NCBI GenBank assembly: GCA_017303655.1
Contig: JAFLCE010000004.1
Location: 1 to 64,000 of the forward strand
Length of the DNA: 64,000 nucleotides
Origin: Anaerolineae bacterium
Lineage (GTDB): Bacteria; Chloroflexota; Anaerolineae; Anaerolineales; Villigracilaceae
Reading direction: 5' to 3'
Shown: positions 7,746-15,870 of the stretch, piece after piece
Layout of the letters: each line of letters starts with the position of its first letter
How positions within the stretch are numbered: position 1 is the first letter of the stretch
Program-made: the position numbers and the translations under genes
The notes under the pieces: generated by a model
Databases searched by the model: none
Seen by the model: the letters and a program-made list of their open reading frames with translations, nothing else
Told to the model about the DNA's origin: nothing

Positions 7746-8252
7746 ATGACACGGCGACAAAGAGAAATCCCTGAGAACGACCCCCTGAACAAAGAAAACC
7801 TAAAACTGCTGATAGACCAGGCGATCCTTGAAAACAAAGACCGCCCCGGCGCAGTGATGCTTGTCTTGAATGAAATCCAGTCAAAGATCGGACACGTCTC
7901 CCCTTGCATGCAAGTGTATATTGCACAGAGCTTGAAGGTCCCGCAGGGGCAAGTCCACGGCGTGGTGACGTTCTATTCATTCTTCAAGACCAAACCCAAG
8001 GGCAAACACACCATCAAGTTCTGCTTGGGTACGGCTTGCTATGTGGCAGGTGTTCCGCAGCTGATTGAAAAAGCCAAGCAGATGTTGAACATTGACCTCG
8101 GCGAGACCACGCCTGACGGACAAATCACGCTCGAAGAATGCCGCTGCGTAGGTGCATGCAGTCAGGCTCCTGTCGTCGTGGTGGACGAAGAAGTACAAGG
8201 CAAATTACGCCCGAATAAGTTCCCGCAGGTGTTGAAGAAGGTTCAAGGATAA
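7746..8252 (+). CDS. hydC: HydC / NuoE-like [2Fe-2S] subunit, first copy
   Basis: A 168-residue thioredoxin-fold [2Fe-2S] protein of the NuoE/HydC family. The cluster ligands are C93-x4-C98 (CLGTAC) and C134-x3-C138 (CVGAC). A helical N-terminus carries the family segment GHVSPCMQVYIAQSL. In trimeric hydrogenases this subunit docks on HydB and carries an off-pathway or relay cluster next to the flavin. It is the first gene after the Rex-controlled promoter and lies 2 bp before the ATPase gene. The paralogue at 11129 shares only the core motifs, so the two copies are not a recent duplication. Confidence 0.9.
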   Translation: MTRRQREIPENDPLNKENLKLLIDQAILENKDRPGAVMLVLNEIQSKIGHVSPCMQVYIAQSLKVPQGQVHGVVTFYSFFKTKPKGKHTIKFCLGTACYVAGVPQLIEKAKQMLNIDLGETTPDGQITLEECRCVGACSQAPVVVVDEEVQGKLRPNKFPQVLKKVQG

Positions 8253-8254
8253 CC

Positions 8255-8824
8255 ATGCGCGAAATCGCTTTGCATCTTTTGGATATTGCTGAAAACAGCG
8301 TCGCGGCAGAAAGCCGAAATATCCGCATGGATGTGATCGAAGACCTGCATAATGACTTGCTCAAAGTCAGCGTGACTGATGACGGCAGAGGCATGGATGT
8401 AGAAACTGCCAAGCGTGTTCTTGATCCGTTCTACACCACGCGCACCACACGCAAAGTTGGGTTGGGCATTCCGCTCTTAAAGTTGGCAGCAGAAAGCTCG
8501 GGCGGCGGATTAACTCTGGAAACAGAATCAGGCAAAGGCACGCGCATTGAGGCGTCGTTCCGTCACAGTCACATTGACCGAATGCCGCTGGGCGATGTCA
8601 GTACTACATTCCTGACCTTGCTGGTTTCTTATCCGCATATTCATTGGATCTTCAAATATCAAACGACAGCAAACAACGGCTCAACCAAAACGTTTGAGTT
8701 GGATGATGAAGAAATCAAAGCCGTACTCGGTGACACGTCATTTACTGAGCCGGATGTGTTGAAAATTTTACGCGGGATGATTGAGGAAGGCATTGCCAAC
8801 CTCACCCTGCAAACGGAGTTTTAA
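8255..8824 (+). CDS. Hydrogenase-associated GHKL ATPase
   Basis: A 189-residue protein. Residues 1-110 form a histidine-kinase-type ATPase domain: an N-box-like LLDIAENSVAA, DDGRGMD, and a GLGIPLLKLAAESSGG lid. About 80 residues with no recognised motif follow. It has no transmembrane, sensor or phospho-acceptor part. The same small ATPase sits between hydC and the [2Fe-2S] protein gene in many [FeFe]-hydrogenase operons. The role is unproven; signalling or assembly is likely. Confidence 0.8.
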   Translation: MREIALHLLDIAENSVAAESRNIRMDVIEDLHNDLLKVSVTDDGRGMDVETAKRVLDPFYTTRTTRKVGLGIPLLKLAAESSGGGLTLETESGKGTRIEASFRHSHIDRMPLGDVSTTFLTLLVSYPHIHWIFKYQTTANNGSTKTFELDDEEIKAVLGDTSFTEPDVLKILRGMIEEGIANLTLQTEF

Positions 8825-8836
8825 AAAGGAGTAATC

Positions 8837-9205
8837 ATGCCAGCCATTAAATCGTTGGAAGAACTGAAGCGTGTTCGTGAAGAAGCGCTTGCCAAGAAAC
8901 AAATGAAAGCCGCGCCAGGAAGCGTGCAAGTGATCGTTGCTATGGGCACGTGTGGAATTGCAGCCGGTGCGCGTGACACGATGAAGAGCGTGTTGAATTA
9001 CATCGAAGCGCAACACCTTAGCGGCGTGACCGTGACCCAGACTGGGTGCATGGGCATGTGCGAGCAGGAACCGATCGTGCAGGTCATCTTTGGTGAGCAA
9101 GCTAAGGTGACGTATGGAAAAGTCAACGCCGATGTTGCGGCGCAGATCATGAAACAGCATGTGCAAGGCGGAATGCCTTTGAAGGACCACGTTTTACCTA
9201 TATAA
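8837..9205 (+). CDS. Thioredoxin-like [2Fe-2S] ferredoxin-domain protein
   Basis: A 122-residue protein with an N-terminal helix followed by a thioredoxin-like ferredoxin fold. It contains GTCGIAAGA (C39) and GCMGMC (C71, C75). Only three of the usual four ligand cysteines are obvious, so cluster binding may need another residue or partner. Homologues are encoded beside hydB in trimeric hydrogenase operons. It is preceded by AAAAAGGAGT. A palindromic repeat separates it from hydB. Confidence 0.8.
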   Translation: MPAIKSLEELKRVREEALAKKQMKAAPGSVQVIVAMGTCGIAAGARDTMKSVLNYIEAQHLSGVTVTQTGCMGMCEQEPIVQVIFGEQAKVTYGKVNADVAAQIMKQHVQGGMPLKDHVLPI

Positions 9206-9208
9206 CCA

Positions 9209-9278
9209 TGTCATGCTGAGTGAAACGAAGCATCTCTACGGTTATCTAAGAGACCCTTCGCTAACGCTCAGGGTGACA
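9209..9278. repeat. REP-like imperfect palindrome before hydB
   Basis: A 70-bp inverted repeat. The left arm starts TGTCATGCTGAG and ends GAAGCATCTC; the right arm runs GAGACCCTTCGCT to CTCAGGGTGACA. Read on the other strand the right arm gives TGTCACCCTGAG, so the arms match with a few changes. It resembles dispersed intergenic palindromes common in bacteria. It sits inside the operon and may form an mRNA hairpin that separates hydB from upstream genes. Confidence 0.75.
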
Positions 9279-9297
9279 GTATCGGAGAATAGTTTTT

Positions 9298-11079
9298 ATG
9301 CCTTTTTATCGATCTCATGTTTTAGTATGTGTTGACCCAGAGTGCCTTGCTAAGGGTGCTCATGAAGTGGTAGATGCTTTGCAAGACGAACTCGTTGCAC
9401 AAGGTTTATTGGACGAGATTCAAGTTCTTGAAACCTCCCGCATTGGTAGTTGTTCTGATGGTCCTGAAATGATGGTCTACCCGGATGGTGTGCATTATGT
9501 CGGCATGACCGCTGACGATGTGCCATTCTTGGTGGAAGAGCATTTTCTCAAAGGACGTATTGTTGAGAAGTTCCGCGAAGTTCATAAGCCAATCGTTGAT
9601 GAAGAGTTAGGTCCGCTGCGCCCGAAGGAAGTGCGTGTGGTGCTTCGCAACTGCGGCGAGATCGACCCGATGAACATCGAAGATTATCTCGCTGTGGATG
9701 GTTATCAGGCGCTGGGCAAAGTCATTGGTGAGATGACACCGGAACTGGTTATTGAAGAAGTGACCAAATCCGGTCTGCGCGGACGTGGTGGCGCGGGCTT
9801 CCCTGCCGGACGCAAATGGGGACTCACCCGCCAGGTACCTGGTGATATCAAGTACATGGTCTGCAATGCAGACGAAGGCGACCCGGGCGCATTCATGAAC
9901 CGCCGTGTGTTGGAAGGTGATCCGCATTCGGTCATTGAAGGCATGATCATCGGCGCGTATGCCGTCGGTGCGAGCTATGGTTACATCTACTGCCGCGCAG
10001 AATATCCGTTGGCGGTGGAAACGCTCAATGTAGCGATCACTCAGGCGCGCGAATTTGGCTTTTTGGGAAATAACATCCTCGGCACCGACTTCAACTTTGA
10101 CCTTGAAGTGCGCGTGGGGGCAGGGGCATTCGTGTGCGGCGAAGAAACAGCTCTGATGGCATCTATCATGGGTAAGCGTGGAGAGCCGCTTCCGCGTCCT
10201 CCATTCCCTTCTGTGAAGGGCGTGTGGGGTAAGCCGACAAATAACAATAACGTGGAGACCTACGCCAACATTCCGCAGATCATCGTCAAAGGTGCGGACT
10301 GGTACGCCAGCATGGGCACGGAACGCTCGAAAGGCACCAAGACCTTCGCAGTTGGCGGCAACGTTGCCAAGCCGGGTCTGATCGAAGTACCGATGGGCAT
10401 TACCCTGCGCGAAATTATTTTCGATGTAGCGGGCGGAATCAAAGACGGACGCACATTCAAAGCCGTGCAAACCGGCGGACCCATGGGCGGATGTCTCACC
10501 ACGGAACACCTTGATCTACCGCTCGATTACGAAGCGCTGAGCCAAGCCGGTTCGATGATGGGTTCAGGCGGTTTGGTTGTGATGGATGAAACCTCCTGCA
10601 TGGTGGACATCGCCCGCTTCTTCATGGATTTTACGCAAGCAGAGTCTTGTGGGAAGTGTACGCCCTGCCGTGTGGGTACGCGCCGCATTTTGGAACTACT
10701 GCAGAAAATTTGTGATGGCAAAGGTGAGCATGGCGATCTCGAAAAACTCGAAGATCTGTGCCACGAAGTTGCCAAGAACAGTCTATGCGGACTTGGTCAA
10801 GGCGCGCCGAATCCTGTACTCAGCACGCTCAAGCACTTCCGTCATGAGTATGAAGCGCATGTGTATGACAAGAAATGTCCGGCAAAAGTCTGCCGCCCGC
10901 TCATTCGCTTTGAGATCGAGCAATCCTGCACTGGTTGTATGGTCTGCGCCAGGAACTGTCCGGTGGAAGCCATCAGCGGCGAGCGCAGGCAGATGCATCA
11001 CATTGATCTCAACAAATGCATCCGTTGCGGCATTTGTATGCAAGTTTGTAATTTCAACGCAGTATCGGTTTTGTCGTAG
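9298..11079 (+). CDS. hydB: HydB-type flavoprotein with ferredoxin tail (NuoF-like, first copy)
   Basis: A 593-residue NADH- and FMN-binding subunit. The N-terminal thioredoxin-like domain (1-95) has C11, C16 and C52 but lacks the fourth usual ligand (RIGSC instead of a GCxGxC-type motif). The FMN/NADH core has GRGGAGFPAGRKW (162-174) and CNADEGDPGAF. A [4Fe-4S] site is formed by C451, C454, C457 and C497. The C-terminal tail holds two [4Fe-4S] motifs (C544/547/550/554 and C574/577/580/584). This architecture is that of HydB from electron-bifurcating hydrogenases, where FMN splits electrons between NAD(H) and ferredoxin. Bifurcation here is inference. Confidence 0.92.
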   Translation: MPFYRSHVLVCVDPECLAKGAHEVVDALQDELVAQGLLDEIQVLETSRIGSCSDGPEMMVYPDGVHYVGMTADDVPFLVEEHFLKGRIVEKFREVHKPIVDEELGPLRPKEVRVVLRNCGEIDPMNIEDYLAVDGYQALGKVIGEMTPELVIEEVTKSGLRGRGGAGFPAGRKWGLTRQVPGDIKYMVCNADEGDPGAFMNRRVLEGDPHSVIEGMIIGAYAVGASYGYIYCRAEYPLAVETLNVAITQAREFGFLGNNILGTDFNFDLEVRVGAGAFVCGEETALMASIMGKRGEPLPRPPFPSVKGVWGKPTNNNNVETYANIPQIIVKGADWYASMGTERSKGTKTFAVGGNVAKPGLIEVPMGITLREIIFDVAGGIKDGRTFKAVQTGGPMGGCLTTEHLDLPLDYEALSQAGSMMGSGGLVVMDETSCMVDIARFFMDFTQAESCGKCTPCRVGTRRILELLQKICDGKGEHGDLEKLEDLCHEVAKNSLCGLGQGAPNPVLSTLKHFRHEYEAHVYDKKCPAKVCRPLIRFEIEQSCTGCMVCARNCPVEAISGERRQMHHIDLNKCIRCGICMQVCNFNAVSVLS

Positions 11080-11088
11080 TCACTTTTT

Positions 11089-11110
11089 CTGTTATTGCTC
11101 GCAATGACAG
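11089..11110. repeat. Short hairpin between hydB and the second nuoE-like gene
   Basis: CTGTTATTGC and GCAATGACAG form a 10-bp stem with one wobble pair and a two-base centre. The GCAATGAC arm resembles dispersed GTCATTGC palindromes, so it may be a repeat remnant. No U-tract follows, so it is unlikely to be a full terminator. Confidence 0.45.
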
Positions 11111-11128
11111 AAGTAGAAAAGAGGTTGA

Positions 11129-11620
11129 ATGTACGCTCCAGCGGTTGAACGTGAAATCAAGGAAGTCGTTCAGGAAGCCATTGAAAAGCATGGGTACGGA
11201 CGCGATGCGTTTATCCCGATCCTCAGCGAGATCAACCATGAACTTGGGTATATCCCTGCGGAAGCAATTCGAGAAGTGAAGGCACAGATCAATCATGATG
11301 GCAGTTTCGTCTCACAAGGACAGTTGTACGGGCTGGCGAGTTTTTACGACATGCTTTCCACCCAGCCGCGCGGACGGCACGTCATCAAGTTCTGTGAGAA
11401 TGCGCCCTGTCATATCGTGGGCGGCAAAGTCATTTGGGATGCCCTGCGCGAAACACTTGAACTTGACAATGGCGAAACCACGCCTGACAAGAAGTGGACG
11501 CTCGTCACCACATCGTGCATTGGCTTGTGCAGTGTCGGTCCCGTGTTATTAGTTGATGATGACATGTACGGCAATGTCACAGTCGAACAACTGCCCGAAA
11601 TTTTGGGGCATTACGAATAG
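11129..11620 (+). CDS. NuoE/HydC-like [2Fe-2S] subunit, second copy
   Basis: A 163-residue NuoE-family protein with C89-x4-C94 (CENAPC) and C130-x3-C134 (CIGLC), the canonical spacing, and the typical N-terminal HELGYIPAEAIREV helix. It is closer to standard NuoE/HoxE than the copy at 7746. It lies 9 bp before the second NuoF-like gene and probably forms its own pair with it. A second flavin/[2Fe-2S] pair in one hydrogenase operon is the unusual point. Confidence 0.9.
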   Translation: MYAPAVEREIKEVVQEAIEKHGYGRDAFIPILSEINHELGYIPAEAIREVKAQINHDGSFVSQGQLYGLASFYDMLSTQPRGRHVIKFCENAPCHIVGGKVIWDALRETLELDNGETTPDKKWTLVTTSCIGLCSVGPVLLVDDDMYGNVTVEQLPEILGHYE

Positions 11621-11629
11621 GAGCCAGCC

Positions 11630-13273
11630 ATGAAAACCAAACGTGCCATGATGTTGGTCTCCACAGATCCAGAGAGTATGAGGCTTGGGGCGAGCGAACT
11701 GCTCGAAAATCTGAAAGAGGCGTTGGAAGCCTATCAATTGCAAGACGAAGTCGATATCGCCGAGATCAGCGACATCGAGCGGACAAATATCCTCCCCTTC
11801 GTTATGGTCTACCCCGAAGCCGCCATCTATGGACCGGTGAAACCGGGCGATGCGCGCTACTTGGTGGAAGAACATCTTTACAAGGGACGCGTTGCTGAGG
11901 ATTTGCTTGCTCCGCCCAAACAGTTGACGGGACAGATCGGTTCTCTCCGCGCTCATAAAGGATACAACCCATCGGAGCAGCGCATCGTCCTTGAGCGTGC
12001 CGGGCGCATCGACCCGGAGAACATTGAGGATGCGATCGCCCATAATGCATATGAAGCGCTCGGCAAAGTGCTGAGCGAAATGACGCCGGAGCAAGTCCTT
12101 GACATGGTTGAACGCTCAGGTTTGCAAGGACGTGGCGGCGCAGGCTTTTTGACAGGACGCAAATGGAAATTTGTGAAATCGGCAAAAGGTGAAAAGAAAT
12201 ACGTCATCTGCAATGCCGATGAGAGCGAGCCGGGCACGTTCAAAGATCGCATCGTACTTGAAGGCGACCCGCATGTGATACTCGAAGCGATGGCAATTGC
12301 CGGGTACGCCGTCGGTGCAGACGAAGGCTACGTTTACATTCGTGGTGAGTATGGTCATGCGTATCGCCGTCTGCAACATGCGATCGAACAGGCTGAGGAA
12401 TTTGGTTTCCTCGGCAAGAACATTTTCAATACGAACTTTAACTTTCACATTCATCTGCACGCGGGTGCAGGCGCGTATGTCTGCGGTGAAGAGACCGCGC
12501 TGATCGAATCGATTGAAGGCAAGCGCGGCGAGCCACGCCCTCGCCCACCCTACCCCGTCACACGCGGATTGTGGAACCGACCAACAACAGTCAACAATGT
12601 GGAGACGTTGGCGAATATTCCCGCTATCATCTGCAACGGCGCAGAGTGGTATCGCTCATTCGGCACACCGTCCAGCCCGGGTACGAAGGTCTACACCATC
12701 ATGGGCAATGTCAACTTTAGCGGCGTGATCGAAGTACCCATGGGCATTACCTTGCGCGAGGTCATCAACATCTATGCCAAAGGCATGAAACCCGGCAGTG
12801 TGCTGAAACTTGCTCAAACTGGCGGCAGCAGCGGCTCGATCATCCCCGCTTCGTTACGAGACGTTCCAATGGACTTCGAGTCCTTCCGCAAAGCAGGTGT
12901 TTCACTTGGTTCCGGCGCATTACTGATCTGTGACCAACACACCTGCATAGTAGACCTAGTGAAAGTACTTTTGCAATTCTTTCGCTTTGAGTCGTGCGGC
13001 AAATGCACACCCTGCCGCGTGGGCACGCAACGCTCCTATGAGATCGTGGATCGCATCTCGAAGGGACAGGGCAAGTTGGAAGATTTAGATACGCTTCAAA
13101 ACCTGATCTCAGAAATGGAACGCGCCTCGAACTGCGGGCTTGGTCAGACCGCCACAGTGCCGATCCGCGACATGCTCAAGCATTTCCGCACTGAGGTAGA
13201 AGCGCACATTCAGTTGGGAAGTTGCCCGAATGGCGTGTGTGAAATGAATTTAGTAGCCGAACATATTGGATAA
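11630..13273 (+). CDS. NuoF-like flavoprotein without ferredoxin tail, second copy
   Basis: A 547-residue NADH-binding flavoprotein. It keeps the FMN/NADH core (GRGGAGFLTGRKW near 168-180; CNADESEPGTFKDR, the NuoF-type version) and the [4Fe-4S] cysteines C456, C459, C462 and C502. The N-terminal thioredoxin-like domain (1-95) is present but has no cysteine, so it cannot hold a cluster. The protein stops after the [4Fe-4S] domain, without the ferredoxin tail of the first copy. It should exchange electrons with NAD(P)H but not directly with ferredoxin through a C-terminal domain. Its signature motifs differ from the HydB at 9298, which suggests separate origins. Confidence 0.9.
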   Translation: MKTKRAMMLVSTDPESMRLGASELLENLKEALEAYQLQDEVDIAEISDIERTNILPFVMVYPEAAIYGPVKPGDARYLVEEHLYKGRVAEDLLAPPKQLTGQIGSLRAHKGYNPSEQRIVLERAGRIDPENIEDAIAHNAYEALGKVLSEMTPEQVLDMVERSGLQGRGGAGFLTGRKWKFVKSAKGEKKYVICNADESEPGTFKDRIVLEGDPHVILEAMAIAGYAVGADEGYVYIRGEYGHAYRRLQHAIEQAEEFGFLGKNIFNTNFNFHIHLHAGAGAYVCGEETALIESIEGKRGEPRPRPPYPVTRGLWNRPTTVNNVETLANIPAIICNGAEWYRSFGTPSSPGTKVYTIMGNVNFSGVIEVPMGITLREVINIYAKGMKPGSVLKLAQTGGSSGSIIPASLRDVPMDFESFRKAGVSLGSGALLICDQHTCIVDLVKVLLQFFRFESCGKCTPCRVGTQRSYEIVDRISKGQGKLEDLDTLQNLISEMERASNCGLGQTATVPIRDMLKHFRTEVEAHIQLGSCPNGVCEMNLVAEHIG

Positions 13274-13302
13274 AAAAATCCGGTAATTTTAAAGAGGATT
13301 AC

Positions 13303-15276
13303 ATGGTTCAAATAACGATCAACAAACAACAGATTGACGTCCCCGAAGGAACGACGGTTCTGCGTGCAGCAGAGATGGCGGGGATTAACATCCCACGTCT
13401 ATGCGACCACAAGGAACTAACCCCTTACGGCGGCTGCCGCTTGTGCATTGTGGAAGTACAGGGCGTGCGTGTGCCGATGGCATCTTGTACCCTGCCAGTC
13501 AGCAATGGCATGGTGGTGGAAACCGAAACTGATGCGCTCAAGAAGTCGCGTCAGTTCGTGCTCTCCATGCTGTTCAGCGAACGCAATCACTTCTGCCCGT
13601 TCTGCCAGGTCAGCGGCGGAGATTGCGAACTGCAAAACGCCGCCTATCACGAAGAGATGGCCCACTGGCCCATTCAACCAGGCTGGAGTGATTTCCCAGT
13701 AGATACCTCGCATCCATATTTCGTGTTGGATAACAATCGCTGCATCCTGTGCCGCCGCTGTGTGCGTGCTTGCGCAGAGATGGCAGGCAATTTCACTCTC
13801 TCAGTCGCAGAACGCGGCGCGAAGAGCATGATCGTGGCAGATACTGATATTCCGCTCGGCGATAGCACGTGTATCAAATGCGGTTCGTGTGTGCAGGTCT
13901 GCCCGACCGGCGCGCTGATCGACCGCACCAGCGCCTATCAGTCACAAGATAAGAATTTGCAGGAAATCAAATCGGTGTGCGTGGGCTGTTCTGTCGGCTG
14001 CTCGATCAAGATCATGGTGCGCGATAACCGCATCGTGCGCATCGAAGGCGATTGGGATGGAGCCGTCAATCACGGCGTGATGTGTGAGTATGGACGCTAC
14101 ACCATCACCAATGAAAACCGCGTGCGTCTCACTGCTCCGTTGATGAAGAAGAATGGCAAACTCGAACCCGTCTCTTGGGATGAAGCGCTAAACGCTGTAC
14201 AAGAAAAAATGGCGAAAGAAAGTGTCGCGGCATTGGCGTCAACACGCTTGTCTGCGGAAACATTATCTGCTTTCAAAGATTTGTTCGAAACCAAACTTCA
14301 CAGCAAACTCGTGACCAGCATCGAAGAAGGCGTACCGACTGAGTCGGTGGCAAAATTCGCCGAAACGCACGAAGGCTTTGAAGGCAAACTCGACGCTCTG
14401 AAAACTGCGGACACCGTACTCTGCGTTGGCGCGAACGTCAATCGCAGCCACATGGTAGCGGGATTTTTATTCAAACGCAATTTAAACGCTGGTGTGAACT
14501 TGATCAACATCGACCCGGATGAAACTTCGCTGGATGAAGTTACCCGCGTCGCGCTTAAGCCGAAAGCTGGTTCTGACCATGTGCTGATTCTTGCGCTGCA
14601 AGCGATCATTGCAAAAGAAGAACTGGAACGCAAGTCCCTGAACATCACAGATGCTGATGCCCGCATCAAGAAAGCCGTTACTGAAACCGGCATCTCCGAA
14701 GCGGACTTGAGCAAAGCCGCGCGCTTGCTGGCACACGCCATCTCACCGATGATCGTCTTTGGTAAGGGCGTCACCGCTCAACGCGATGAAAAACTGATCG
14801 AAGCGCTGTACCAGCTTGCAGTCCAAGTGGGAGCCGTAGATGGCGAACGCAGCAACATCCTTTCGGTTAAGGGTGAAGCCAATAGCCAATCCGCTTCGTT
14901 GATGGGACTCGAGCAGCCATTCAATCCCAATGGTGAGAAGGTTATGTATCTTGCCGTTGGTGATGATTATGCCTCGAAGAAGTTGGTAGAGAAAGCATCC
15001 AAGTCTTCGTATTTGGTAGTGCAGGCGAGTTACGAATCGAAACTTACTGAGCAAGCCGATGTGGTGTTGCCGGTGAGTAATTGGGCAGAACAAGAAGGTC
15101 ATTACATCAATCTTGATGGACGCATCCGTAAAGCCGAGAAGGCTGTGACCGCGCCGGAGAATGTACGCGACAATTTGGACGTGCTGACCGAACTTGCCAA
15201 ACGAATGAAATTGACCCTGGATGCAGATTGGAAAAAATCCATCCGCGAACGCAAATCTAGCGTGGCATTGAATTGA
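13303..15276 (+). CDS. NuoG/HydA-like multi-cluster electron-transfer subunit
   Basis: A 657-residue iron-sulfur protein. Clusters in order: [2Fe-2S] C34, C45, C48, C62; His-Cys3 [4Fe-4S] H96, C98, C101, C108; [4Fe-4S] C147/150/153/157; [4Fe-4S] C190/193/196/200; and a further [4Fe-4S] C226, C229, C233, C261 at the start of a molybdopterin-oxidoreductase-like domain. That domain is short, and after the last cysteine reads MCEYGRY rather than the KGR-type motif of formate dehydrogenases, so it is probably catalytically dead, as in NuoG. It should wire the flavin subunits to the [NiFe] module encoded 7 bp downstream. No [FeFe] H-cluster motif is present. Confidence 0.88.
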   Translation: MVQITINKQQIDVPEGTTVLRAAEMAGINIPRLCDHKELTPYGGCRLCIVEVQGVRVPMASCTLPVSNGMVVETETDALKKSRQFVLSMLFSERNHFCPFCQVSGGDCELQNAAYHEEMAHWPIQPGWSDFPVDTSHPYFVLDNNRCILCRRCVRACAEMAGNFTLSVAERGAKSMIVADTDIPLGDSTCIKCGSCVQVCPTGALIDRTSAYQSQDKNLQEIKSVCVGCSVGCSIKIMVRDNRIVRIEGDWDGAVNHGVMCEYGRYTITNENRVRLTAPLMKKNGKLEPVSWDEALNAVQEKMAKESVAALASTRLSAETLSAFKDLFETKLHSKLVTSIEEGVPTESVAKFAETHEGFEGKLDALKTADTVLCVGANVNRSHMVAGFLFKRNLNAGVNLINIDPDETSLDEVTRVALKPKAGSDHVLILALQAIIAKEELERKSLNITDADARIKKAVTETGISEADLSKAARLLAHAISPMIVFGKGVTAQRDEKLIEALYQLAVQVGAVDGERSNILSVKGEANSQSASLMGLEQPFNPNGEKVMYLAVGDDYASKKLVEKASKSSYLVVQASYESKLTEQADVVLPVSNWAEQEGHYINLDGRIRKAEKAVTAPENVRDNLDVLTELAKRMKLTLDADWKKSIRERKSSVALN

Positions 15277-15283
15277 GGACCTT

Positions 15284-15826
15284 ATGACTAAACCGAAGAT
15301 CGCTACTGATTGGATGTGCGGCTGCGCAGGCTGCCACATGTCATTGCTCGATATGGATGAGCGCATTTTGAAGATCGTCGAACTTGCAGATTTGCGTTCG
15401 TCCCCTATCACAGATTTAAAAGAGCCTGATGCCAGCGGCGTGGACGTGGGCGTACTCGAAGGCGCTATCAACAATACCGCCAGCGAAGAAGTGGCACACC
15501 GAATGCGAGATCGCTCCAAGATTTTGGTGGCACTCGGCGACTGTGCTGTATTTGGCGGCGTGCCTGCGCTGAGAAATTTCTGCGGAGTTGAAGCGGCACT
15601 GCGCCGTGCCTATGTGGAAGCCGAAAGCAACGAAGCAGGCAGTCAAATCCCTAATGATCCTGAATTGGCGACCATGACACAAACACGTGCCATTCATGAG
15701 GTTGTCCCCGTCGATTACAACGTGCCGGGTTGCCCGCCCGACCCGGATGTGATCTTTTATGTGCTTTCAGAACTGGCGCAGGGGCGCAAGCCGGACCTGA
15801 AAGATGATTTATTGCACTGGCATTAG
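15284..15826 (+). CDS. hoxY: [NiFe] hydrogenase small subunit (HoxY/HydS-like)
   Basis: A 180-residue small subunit of the cytosolic group-3 type. One proximal [4Fe-4S] cluster is indicated by C14-x2-C17 (CAGC), C87 (GDCAVFGGVPALRN) and C150 (PGCPPDPD). There is no Tat signal and no medial or distal cluster, so the enzyme is soluble and passes electrons directly to the NuoG-like partner. It lies between that gene and the large subunit. The short length matches HoxY and the HydS of bifurcating [NiFe] enzymes. Confidence 0.93.
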   Translation: MTKPKIATDWMCGCAGCHMSLLDMDERILKIVELADLRSSPITDLKEPDASGVDVGVLEGAINNTASEEVAHRMRDRSKILVALGDCAVFGGVPALRNFCGVEAALRRAYVEAESNEAGSQIPNDPELATMTQTRAIHEVVPVDYNVPGCPPDPDVIFYVLSELAQGRKPDLKDDLLHWH

Positions 15827-15833
15827 AAGTGTT

Positions 15834-15868
15834 GAATACAGAATGCAGAATGATGAATGAGGAATAAT
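15834..15868. repeat. Five-unit heptad array abutting the large-subunit start
   Basis: Five consecutive 7-mers each begin with GAAT (for example GAATACA, then GAATGCA). The last units supply the purine-rich GAGGAAT used as ribosome-binding region for the ATG at 15871. Copy-number change here would alter translation-initiation spacing. Confidence 0.75.
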
Positions 15869-15870
15869 TT

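Noticed and set aside
9607-10509. Long antisense open frame opposite hydB (300 codons)
   Set aside because: It has no recognisable motif, and the sense frame codes for a conserved flavoprotein, so it is a shadow.
13303-15276. Reading the NuoG-like protein as a formate dehydrogenase catalytic subunit
   Set aside because: The molybdopterin-like domain is too short and lacks an evident catalytic Cys/Sec and the usual KGR-type motif; the neighbours are hydrogenase subunits.
7746-15276. Interpretation as a complex I (Nuo) operon
   Set aside because: There are no membrane subunits (NuoH, L, M, N) and [NiFe] L1 and L2 motifs follow, so it is a soluble hydrogenase.
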